Assembly: GCA_937876695.1 (NCBI GenBank)
Contig: CALFHW010000192.1
Span: 1 to 12,376, forward strand
Direction: 5' to 3'
DNA: 12,376 bases
Source: an uncultured bacterium
Lineage (GTDB): Bacteria > Patescibacteriota > Dojkabacteria > CALFHW01
The translations under genes and the position numbers were made by a program. The notes under the pieces are model-generated. The model did not search any database. It was not told where the DNA came from and saw only the letters and a list, made by a program, of their open reading frames with translations. Shown piece after piece: positions 6,835 to 12,376 of this stretch (position 1 is the first letter of the stretch; each line of letters begins with the position of its first letter).

Positions 6835-7335
6835 CTAATTCACCCAATAATAGCAAATTTCTGCGGATTGATTGGTCAGAATGGCGCCGGCTTTCTCAGC
6901 GACTTTTCTGGATGGCTGGTTATGGGGCTTAATAGTTATTAGAATTTCTCGAATGCGGTGCTGGCTTCTGGCCTGCTCTATCCCCAGCTCTAGCATCTTC
7001 CCCGCTAGTCCTTGGCCTCTATATGCCGGAGCAAGCGCGTATCCGATATGCCCGCCTTCCTCCCTTAACTCGTCAGTCAGGTAGTGGCGAATCTTTAGCC
7101 AACCTGCGGGCTGATCGCCGGCATAAAACCAGTAGTGGCTATCGGGAACAAACCCCTCCTCCACCCCTATCCCTTGGCTTTTGCGCACCCTATCTGCAAG
7201 AGCTTGTTTGAACTGCCGGAAGTTCAACCCATGAAAGATATTATTAAAACCATTCTCCTCGAACGGAATTGTCTGCAACATTTGGAAAATATCTTGCCCA
7301 TCGGCCGTAGACAGCTTTCTAAGGGTGGTTTTCAT
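6835..7335 (-). CDS. GNAT family N-acetyltransferase
   Basis: The 166-residue product has the GNAT fold. Motif A is GHIGYALAPAYRGQGLAGKML at about 95-115, with the acetyl-CoA pyrophosphate loop R106-G-Q-G-L-A-G. Motif B is ILITIKPHNQPSRKVAEKAGAIL at about 131-153, where N139 and the PSRKVAEK helix are typical. It resembles the predicted acetyltransferases of the COG3981 type, whose substrates are unknown. It is cytoplasmic, with no membrane segment. The gene begins six bases after the stop codon of the Trp-rich membrane protein gene, but a TATAAT box straddles that stop, so it may also be transcribed alone. It ends 63 bases from the convergent sortase gene. Confidence 0.88.
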   Translation of the reverse strand: MKTTLRKLSTADGQDIFQMLQTIPFEENGFNNIFHGLNFRQFKQALADRVRKSQGIGVEEGFVPDSHYWFYAGDQPAGWLKIRHYLTDELREEGGHIGYALAPAYRGQGLAGKMLELGIEQARSQHRIREILITIKPHNQPSRKVAEKAGAILTNQSAEICYYWVN

Positions 7336-7340
7336 GTCTG

Positions 7341-7346
7341 ATTATA
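7341..7346 (-). promoter_or_regulatory. -10 box of the GNAT gene, overlapping the upstream stop codon
   Basis: A perfect TATAAT on the minus strand contains the TAA stop (7342-7344) of the preceding gene and lies five bases before the ATG at 7335. A weak -35, TTGGCT, is 16 bases upstream. This would yield a leaderless GNAT transcript. Confidence 0.45.
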
Positions 7347-8157
7347 CAGATTTATCTAGACGAGCCAATAACTGCATAATACCTACCAAAATGAGTCCCA
7401 CCGCAAGAATTGCCACAGCTGCAAATGATGTTATGGTAATTATGTAGCTACTAGCGATGAAGTTAAGTCCAATGCCCAGCGCAGCCCAAATCACCACCAA
7501 TACAAATGCCACATCGCTATGCCTAATTAGCATCACTAGAGATAAAACCACTGCCACCAAAATCATGACTACACCCCAGGATTCGCCGTTTTGAGTAAAA
7601 CCTCCCTGAGTCAGGGCTCCGGCGACATTGGCGATAGTGGCTACCGATATCCAGCCTAGGTAAATACTGATTGGTAGTCTTGCTAGCCAGCTGAATGCCA
7701 TGGGCAGATTCTGGGTGGACATAGACTTCCGCTGTGAGGCTTTAGGAAGTTTAACCCCCACACTGTCAGTGTTTAGCTCCAAGTAAGTTTTGATCAAACT
7801 GCCCAAGATGACCAGCATCACTAACACACTCAGCCCAAGTTGCTCGTAATGCCATAGTACTAACCAACTGGAGTTAGCGACGCTGGAAAGTATTAGCCAA
7901 GGTACTGCCCGCTCTAGTCTTTCGCGCGCAGCGCTGCTGCGCGCCAGCCAAAAATACGCCGTAAAGGCTATCCACCCTAAGTAAATTACTCCCCAAATCG
8001 CGAAAGTTATGCCTGCAGGTGTGAAATAGTTAAAGTATTTATCTGAAATGACTTCGGTAGTCTGCCCGTTAAAGGGGAGGATATTGGCAAGAGCATTGAC
8101 AATAATTGTCAGAAAAGTTGCGAAGGTGAGGAGAATAGCGAGTACTCTGTATTTCAA
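7342..8157 (-). CDS. Tryptophan-rich membrane protein related to TspO/MBR
   Basis: The 271-residue product is almost wholly hydrophobic, with about eight predicted helices (about 5-28, 47-73, 85-105, 108-127, 157-180, 194-212, 215-236, 240-265). Segments NYFTPAGITFAIWGVIYLGW, ANSSWLVLWHYEQ and LPISIYLGWISVATIANVAG match the pattern of long Trp-rich sensory proteins distantly related to TspO, in which P-A-G-x-x-F-x-I-W and W-x-x-x-A-T-x-A-N are typical. TspO proteins bind porphyrins or similar ligands; what this longer form binds is not known. A loop at about 128-150 is polar and lysine-rich. The only usable start after the in-frame stop at 8176-8178 is TTG at 8155-8157, with no Shine-Dalgarno site. 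It follows ftsZ by 22 bases on the same strand and is probably read through from it. Confidence 0.75.
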   Translation of the reverse strand: MKYRVLAILLTFATFLTIIVNALANILPFNGQTTEVISDKYFNYFTPAGITFAIWGVIYLGWIAFTAYFWLARSSAARERLERAVPWLILSSVANSSWLVLWHYEQLGLSVLVMLVILGSLIKTYLELNTDSVGVKLPKASQRKSMSTQNLPMAFSWLARLPISIYLGWISVATIANVAGALTQGGFTQNGESWGVVMILVAVVLSLVMLIRHSDVAFVLVVIWAALGIGLNFIASSYIITITSFAAVAILAVGLILVGIMQLLARLDKSV

Positions 8158-8179
8158 CTTGTAAGTTGTGCAAACTTAA

Positions 8180-9463
8180 CTAATAGTTCTTTTTTCTTCT
8201 CAGGAAACTCGGCGTCTCCAGGTCCTCTTCCTCATCTTGAGGCTTGCTACTTGATCTGCGGTTAAACACGCTGATATCAGGCAGTTGGTCGTCGTTTTGA
8301 TCGTCGTTGCCGAGTGAATTGGTCTGTCCACCCTGACTGCTGCCTTCTGTACCGTCCCCAGCAAGTTGCGGGCTATCCAGCTGTGGTAAGGCAATCCCAC
8401 CGAAAGTAGTGGCTGGTTGGCGTCCAGATTGTGCAATGTGAGCTGCCTGACCTGCTTGCCTAGAATATGTGTACTGCGTATTATTGTCGCTCAAAATGGC
8501 TCGCTCGCTGGCTTCATTGAATCCAGTTGCCAGCACTGTAATTTGAATCTCATCTTTGAGATCTGGGTCGATAGTGGCGCCGAAGATGATGTTGGCATTG
8601 GCGTCTACGCTATTGGAAATGAATTGTGCAGCCTGATCAACTTCAAACATAGACAAATCCTGACCGCCGATGACATTGAACAGTACGCCGGTAGCACCGT
8701 CGATCGATACTTCCAATAGCGGGCTGCTGACTGCCATTTGAGCAGCTGTTTGCGCGCGGTTATCGCCTCTAGCAGCTCCCATTCCCATCAGTGCGGTACC
8801 AGCATCTTGCATGACAGACTTCACGTCAGCGAAGTCTACATTGATAAGACCCGCTTGAGTGATGAGGTTAGCAATACTACGAACTGCATGTGCTAGTACG
8901 TCATCTACCTGCTTCATAGCATCGAGAAACGAGATATTCTGATCAATGACATCCAGCAGCTTCTGGTTTGGCACTACGATCAAGGTATCGACTTTGTCTC
9001 TAAGTTCTTCTGTCCCCCTCAAGGCAGTATCCATGCGCTTTTTACCTTCGAATTTGAATGGTTTGGTGACTATTCCCACTGTCAAAGCGCCCAAGTTCTT
9101 GGCCACACCAGCGACAACCGGGCTAGCTCCAGTGCCAGTACCACCGCCCATTCCTGCTGTGATAAACACCATATCTGCGCCAGCCAAGTGCTCGTGCAAT
9201 AGATCAATACTCTCTTCTGCGGCCTTCTTACCGATAGTTGGATTTCCACCGGAACCTAAACCTCGAGTGATGTCCTCTCCGATACGCAGCTTGACCTCGG
9301 CATTTGACTGCGCTAAGGCCTGTGCGTCTGTGTTTACAGCGATAAACTCTACTCCGTCGATGTCGTAGTTGGCGATCATGTTGTTGATAGCGTTGCCGCC
9401 TCCTCCACCCACGCCGACGACTTTGATTTTTGCTAGATTATTTGTCTGTGGTTTGATCAACAT
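8180..9463 (-). CDS. ftsZ: Cell division protein FtsZ
   Basis: The 427-residue product is the tubulin-like GTPase that forms the Z-ring. The nucleotide-binding start is KIKVVGVGGGGGNAINNMI (about 12-30), the tubulin signature GGGTGTG is at 106-112, and the T7 synergy loop NVDFAD is at 208-213, so GTP hydrolysis residues are present. The core ends near residue 330, followed by a roughly 80-residue low-complexity linker rich in Gln, Gly, Ser and Asp. The C-terminal tail DLETPSFLRRKKNY keeps the PxFLR peptide that binds FtsA. Length is usual for the family. The ATG at 9463 lies six bases after the ftsA stop, with only a weak AGGT upstream, which suggests translational coupling to ftsA. The Trp-rich membrane protein gene follows after 22 bases. 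Confidence 0.98.
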   Translation of the reverse strand: MLIKPQTNNLAKIKVVGVGGGGGNAINNMIANYDIDGVEFIAVNTDAQALAQSNAEVKLRIGEDITRGLGSGGNPTIGKKAAEESIDLLHEHLAGADMVFITAGMGGGTGTGASPVVAGVAKNLGALTVGIVTKPFKFEGKKRMDTALRGTEELRDKVDTLIVVPNQKLLDVIDQNISFLDAMKQVDDVLAHAVRSIANLITQAGLINVDFADVKSVMQDAGTALMGMGAARGDNRAQTAAQMAVSSPLLEVSIDGATGVLFNVIGGQDLSMFEVDQAAQFISNSVDANANIIFGATIDPDLKDEIQITVLATGFNEASERAILSDNNTQYTYSRQAGQAAHIAQSGRQPATTFGGIALPQLDSPQLAGDGTEGSSQGGQTNSLGNDDQNDDQLPDISVFNRRSSSKPQDEEEDLETPSFLRRKKNY

Positions 9464-9469
9464 ATTTAC

Positions 9470-10813
9470 CTATGGTAACAAATTTTTGAAGAATCCTCCA
9501 ATTTTGCCGAATATCGAGCCTCCTTGGCCACCTGCCGCTTTCGCGCCAGCTCTAGGTCTGGATGGTGAGCTGCCGGTGTCATTCACCCCATACATGACTA
9601 GGCCATGGGCAACAGTATAGGCAGGTCCTGTGATCTCATCTACCAAGCCTTCAAGTCCTCTTGGATAGCCCACGCGTGCAGGTACTCCGAAGCATTTCTT
9701 GGCGATCTTGGCGATATTTGGTGTGAGAGCAGTGCCCCCTGTGATAACAACTCCAGCAGGGAGTTTGGCTTCATTGCGGGACTGCTCAACTTGAGCAGCA
9801 ACTAGGTCGAATATTTCTGAAAGCCTAGCTTCGATAATCTCGGTAAACATCTTCTTAGAGACTGTTTTGACTCCGTCGATATGCAAGTCACTGACGTCGA
9901 TGATATCTCTGGCGATTTTTTTGACGCTGTCGGAATCATCTGCGCTTCCAGCTTCGGGAGATTCTAGACCCAAAACTTCTCTTCTGCGCTTGGATGAATC
10001 TGGCTCGGAAGGAGCTTTGCCTGCGCTTTCGATTAACTCTTCGGCATTGATTTTGATCTTTTCTGCATCCTCGAGTGAAACTCGCAGGCCAATTGCTAGG
10101 TCGCTAGTGATATTGGTTCCGCCAAAAGGAACTGAGCCGCTATAAGTGATGGAATCCTCGACATAAGTGGTGATGGAGGTAATTCCGCCGCCGATATCCA
10201 GCAGCATCACTCCTAGCTCTTTTTCGGTGGCGGTCAGAACCGAGTGCGAAGCCGCCCAACCGGAAAAGACTATGTCATCGACCTTTAGACCGAGTTGTTG
10301 GACACATTTGAGCAGATTATGCACTGCAGTAGAAGTTGCGGAAACGATGTGCGTATCTACCTCAAGTCTAGTGCCGCTCATACCGATTGGATCTTTGATG
10401 CCGCCTTGGGCATCTACGATAAATTCTCTGGGGATAACGTGTAAAATTTCTCTGGAAGGTGGAATTGAAACAGTACGGGCACTTTCGATGGCTCTGAAAA
10501 CGTCTTCAGCATTGATCTCGTCTTGCGCCACAGCTACTACGCCGCGATTATTGGTGCTAGTGATGTGTTTGCCGTTGATGGAGATATATACAGATGAAGT
10601 TGTGAGCCCCGCCATACGCTCTGCTGCCTCGAGTGAGCTAGCGATAGAGTTGATAGCCTCGTCGATATTGACGATAACACCCTTTTTAAGACCTTGGCTA
10701 GGATAACTAGCAACTCCGATAACTGCAGGAGCTTTGCCTTCTTCAATTGTAGCAATTACTGTGCAAATTTTCGTGGAGCCGATATCGAGCGCTGTAACAA
10801 TTCTACTGGCCAT
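9470..10813 (-). CDS. ftsA: Cell division protein FtsA
   Basis: The 447-residue product is an actin-like ATPase that ties FtsZ to the membrane. The phosphate-1 loop is ALDIGSTKICTVIA (8-21), phosphate-2 is LLDIGGGIT (204-212), and the adenosine motif is VVITGGTALTPNI (365-377). The 1C domain lies at about 84-162. The C-terminus is a Gly/Ala-rich linker followed by the amphipathic membrane helix GSIFGKIGGFFKNLLP (432-447). Between the KIKI segment and TVSKKMFTEIIEAR there is a charged, Ser/Glu/Asp-rich stretch (about 257-289) that makes this region longer than in most FtsA proteins. The ATG at 10813 fits the family start (MASRIVTALDIGSTK). It has its own consensus promoter just behind ftsQ and no Shine-Dalgarno site; a 7-codon upstream ORF ends 17 bases before it. 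Confidence 0.97.
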   Translation of the reverse strand: MASRIVTALDIGSTKICTVIATIEEGKAPAVIGVASYPSQGLKKGVIVNIDEAINSIASSLEAAERMAGLTTSSVYISINGKHITSTNNRGVVAVAQDEINAEDVFRAIESARTVSIPPSREILHVIPREFIVDAQGGIKDPIGMSGTRLEVDTHIVSATSTAVHNLLKCVQQLGLKVDDIVFSGWAASHSVLTATEKELGVMLLDIGGGITSITTYVEDSITYSGSVPFGGTNITSDLAIGLRVSLEDAEKIKINAEELIESAGKAPSEPDSSKRRREVLGLESPEAGSADDSDSVKKIARDIIDVSDLHIDGVKTVSKKMFTEIIEARLSEIFDLVAAQVEQSRNEAKLPAGVVITGGTALTPNIAKIAKKCFGVPARVGYPRGLEGLVDEITGPAYTVAHGLVMYGVNDTGSSPSRPRAGAKAAGGQGGSIFGKIGGFFKNLLP

Positions 10814-10830
10814 AGTGCAAGAGCTGGTAT

Positions 10831-10854
10831 TTAGTTAGATAATCTTATTATCAT
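10831..10854 (-). other. Possible leader ORF MIIRLSN upstream of ftsA
   Basis: On the minus strand an ATG lies five bases after the -10 box TAGAAT and opens seven codons ending in TAA. It ends 17 bases before the ftsA ATG. The distance from -10 to ATG is the same as for the presumed leaderless genes here, so the transcript would begin at this ATG. It may be a leader peptide or chance; there is no protein-level support. Confidence 0.3.
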
Positions 10855-10859
10855 GTTTT

Positions 10860-10887
10860 ATTCTAGTTTACGCAAGCAATTTGTCAA
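10860..10887 (-). promoter_or_regulatory. ftsA promoter (TTGACA-16-TAGAAT)
   Basis: On the minus strand a perfect -35 TTGACA (10882-10887) is separated by 16 bases from TAGAAT (10860-10865). The -35 box contains the TGA stop codon of ftsQ (10884-10886). Transcription would start near 10853, about 40 bases before ftsA. It is the best promoter match in the window. Confidence 0.65.
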
Positions 10888-12299
10888 GACACTACCACTT
10901 TCTCCCCTGTCAAATCGATTTTCTCTACTCTGCGGCCATTTCTGGTTAATTCCTCGACTAATAGTTTTAGAGCTACATTCTGGGCGGCTGTATCCTTGCG
11001 CAAACTGAAATACACATATGAATTATCTAGGAATTGCGGACTTTCTGCAAGCCTGACGCGGTAGGTAAATTCACTGATCAATTCAAGGCCTGCCGGACTG
11101 TAGTCTTTTAACTCGGTGAATATGTCTGTAATTTTTTCACGCGAGCTGGCTAGCGCTAGCAGGTCCTCATTCGTGGACTGGCCAACCTCAACCAAACTGT
11201 AAACCTCGCTGATACCAGCACCTTCGAGATCCACCAAGCCAGCATTCGCCTGCCAAATCTCAGTAACAGAGAACAGAATGGTACGCCTGGCTTCATTGTA
11301 TTTGCCAGCAATCGCGCCGATTGGTAGCTCTGCAAACTTTTGTCCCACAAACTCCTGCCACTTTTCTTCTGCAGTTGGAGTAGATTCTGGTGCAGTTGTA
11401 GTTGTTGGGGCAGTTGTTGCAGCTCCGCTAGCTGTTGTTGTCCCAACACTACTGGCAGCACCAGTAGCAGCCCCCCCCTCCACCACAGCATTCTCGCGCT
11501 GGAACATCTCGCGCAAAGCCCCCTCTTCAGCCTGCTGCCAAAGCTGTTTGACTATGTCGTTTTTGAATGGTTTAACTTCTGTGTACATTATGCGCTCAGT
11601 CTCATTCAGACTGGCCACTTGTTCCCCTTGCTTCTCAAAAATCTCTTCGCCTACCTGATCATAAACCCTCACACCAGTAAGGCTGACAAGTTTAACTGCC
11701 GGCACTGCTTCCACTAGCTCCACTTCTAGACTATTTGGAAACTTTTTGCGCACATAGGCGCCGCGGATAAATGGGCTCTCTTCCAGCTGGGCTGTGAGAC
11801 CTCTAGCATCAACCTCAAAAATATTTTTCCCGATAACTGAGCTAGTCTGCTGCTCAAAATCCCTGCGGGCGCTGTCAGATGCTTCGCCGACTAAACTCAC
11901 CTCTTCAACTAACCAGAAGTCTTGATCTTGAGTGATTCGAGCTAGGCCGTATCCTGCGCAGGCAACTATTATTAATAGTATCAGCAAGCGCAGCGCCCGC
12001 GAACGAAAGCTCAGACGCAACCCTCTGAAATTTGGCCTAAGATTAGATCCCAAGCTACTGAGTCCGCCGGCCACAAACGACAACCTCTTCCTCGTTCTAG
12101 AACTCTGTTTGGTCGCTTGCAGTTGCCTGCTATGCTCTACTCTACGAGCTCTAGCATCCACTCCCCCTGTGCCGATTCTAAAGCCAGTAAGCTTGGGGAT
12201 CATAGGCATTGCTGCCCCAGCTTTGGCCTGGACTTCCAGCGCCCTCGCGCCTTGTCTCCCTCTTCTCAACCGTTTTGCCAGCGCCGAAAATATACTCAT
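10884..12299 (-). CDS. ftsQ: Cell division protein FtsQ/DivIB with long insertion
   Basis: From the ATG at 12299 the product has 471 residues, well above the 250-300 usual for FtsQ. A basic cytoplasmic N-terminus of about 95 residues precedes a single membrane helix at about 100-118. The POTRA domain at about 130-203 shows VEEVSLVGEA, GKNIFEVDARGLTAQLEESPFIRGAYVRKKFPNSLEVELVEAVP, the family pattern. The last 45 residues (YVYFSLRKDTAAQNVALKLLVEEL, RVEKIDLTG) match the end of the FtsQ beta domain. Between them lies an insertion with an Ala/Thr-rich run at about 274-311 and helical flanks. FtsQ links the early divisome to FtsL/FtsB. A GTG at 12326 could extend the frame by nine codons, but it overlaps the promoter, so the ATG is preferred. 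An 8-base G run lies at the edge of the Ala/Thr-rich run. Confidence 0.9.
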   Translation of the reverse strand: MSIFSALAKRLRRGRQGARALEVQAKAGAAMPMIPKLTGFRIGTGGVDARARRVEHSRQLQATKQSSRTRKRLSFVAGGLSSLGSNLRPNFRGLRLSFRSRALRLLILLIIVACAGYGLARITQDQDFWLVEEVSLVGEASDSARRDFEQQTSSVIGKNIFEVDARGLTAQLEESPFIRGAYVRKKFPNSLEVELVEAVPAVKLVSLTGVRVYDQVGEEIFEKQGEQVASLNETERIMYTEVKPFKNDIVKQLWQQAEEGALREMFQRENAVVEGGAATGAASSVGTTTASGAATTAPTTTTAPESTPTAEEKWQEFVGQKFAELPIGAIAGKYNEARRTILFSVTEIWQANAGLVDLEGAGISEVYSLVEVGQSTNEDLLALASSREKITDIFTELKDYSPAGLELISEFTYRVRLAESPQFLDNSYVYFSLRKDTAAQNVALKLLVEELTRNGRRVEKIDLTGEKVVVS

Positions 12300-12306
12300 G
12301 TTACCT

Positions 12307-12314
12307 ATACTATA
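12307..12314 (-). promoter_or_regulatory. -10 region of ftsQ
   Basis: TATAGTAT on the minus strand offers two overlapping hexamers: TATAGT (12309-12314), nine bases before the ATG at 12299, or TAGTAT (12307-12312), seven bases before it. Either gives a leader of zero to about two bases. No -35 box is clear; its place would fall near the preceding terminator stem. Confidence 0.45.
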
Positions 12315-12332
12315 ATGCAAAACCACAAACTA

Positions 12333-12356
12333 AAGGGAGCCCCGAAGGACTCCCTT
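12333..12356 (-). terminator. Hairpin terminator of the unit upstream of ftsQ
   Basis: On the minus strand the RNA forms a ten-pair stem, AAGGGAGUCC with GGGCUCCCUU (one G-U pair), closed by a UUCG tetraloop in the stable C(UUCG)G context. It is followed by an interrupted U-rich tract (UAGUUUGUGGUUUU). On the plus strand the same G-U position becomes a C-A mismatch, so the minus orientation is favoured. It ends a gene to the right of the window, so ftsQ starts a new transcript. Confidence 0.7.
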
Positions 12357-12376
12357 GAAATTTCTTGAATAAGCCG

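Noticed and set aside
8946..10706. Long plus-strand open frames (140 and 179 codons) opposite ftsZ and ftsA
   Set aside because: They lie antisense to strongly conserved genes, have no domain pattern or promoter, and follow the codon bias of the minus strand.
10884..10886. TGA at the end of ftsQ read as glycine (recoded genetic code)
   Set aside because: Extending would add only seven residues, and no conserved gene in the window has an in-frame TGA, which would be frequent if it were recoded.
11278..11717. Plus-strand open frames opposite ftsQ with Ser/Cys-rich products
   Set aside because: They are low-complexity mirror frames of the Ala/Thr-rich region, with no initiation signal.
12305..12376. 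Open minus-strand frames at the right edge as the end of an upstream gene
   Set aside because: More than one frame is open over this short stretch and the terminator hairpin occupies it, so coding cannot be supported.

Overview
The window looks like a chromosomal stretch from a small-genome bacterium with a single, Gram-positive-like membrane, most likely a member of the Candidate Phyla Radiation (Patescibacteria; Saccharibacteria-like is possible but not shown). The reasons are a compact housekeeping sigma factor, a sortase, a LemA/HtpX pair, a long unusual FtsQ next to FtsA and FtsZ, tightly packed genes, and -10 boxes sitting 5-10 bases before many start codons. None of the conserved genes contains an in-frame TGA, so recoding of TGA to glycine (as in Gracilibacteria) is unlikely. 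The phylum call is inference.

Layout: (1) Bases 1-2042, minus strand: a membrane-anchored protein with Ig-like domains and a C39-type cysteine peptidase domain, overlapping at its 3' end the start of a GT39/ArnT/PMT-like membrane glycosyltransferase that runs off the window. (2) 2061-2210, plus: an unannotated 49-residue one-helix protein, divergent from the peptidase gene. (3) 2219-2944, minus: a secreted, membrane-anchored fibronectin type III protein with an Ala/Thr/Pro-rich stalk. (4) 3028-4636, plus: lemA and htpX. (5) 4669-5775, minus: rpoD, convergent with htpX and divergent from (6) a sortase at 5905-6771, plus. (7) 6835-12299, minus, transcribed right to left: ftsQ, ftsA, ftsZ, then a TspO-related Trp-rich membrane protein and a GNAT acetyltransferase. 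A UUCG-capped hairpin at 12333-12356 ends the unit upstream of ftsQ.

How it works together: ftsQ-ftsA-ftsZ is the core divisome (membrane scaffold, membrane tether and tubulin-like polymer). Left of it lies an envelope set: sortase, LemA and HtpX (membrane-protein quality control), an FN3 surface protein, an extracytoplasmic peptidase and a lipid-linked-sugar glycosyltransferase. RpoD is the general sigma factor and would recognise the TATAAT-like boxes seen throughout.

The most notable signal is regulatory. Several genes (peptidase, lemA, GNAT, possibly FN3, sortase and ftsQ) have a -10 hexamer so near the ATG that the transcript should start at or next to the start codon, which implies leaderless translation. 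The ftsA promoter has the same geometry relative to a 7-codon upstream ORF instead of ftsA itself. No tRNA, rRNA, CRISPR array, insertion sequence or integrase was seen. There is no gene-free stretch over 300 bases; the largest gaps are 128 bases (rpoD/sortase) and 83 bases (FN3 gene/lemA), both divergent promoter regions.
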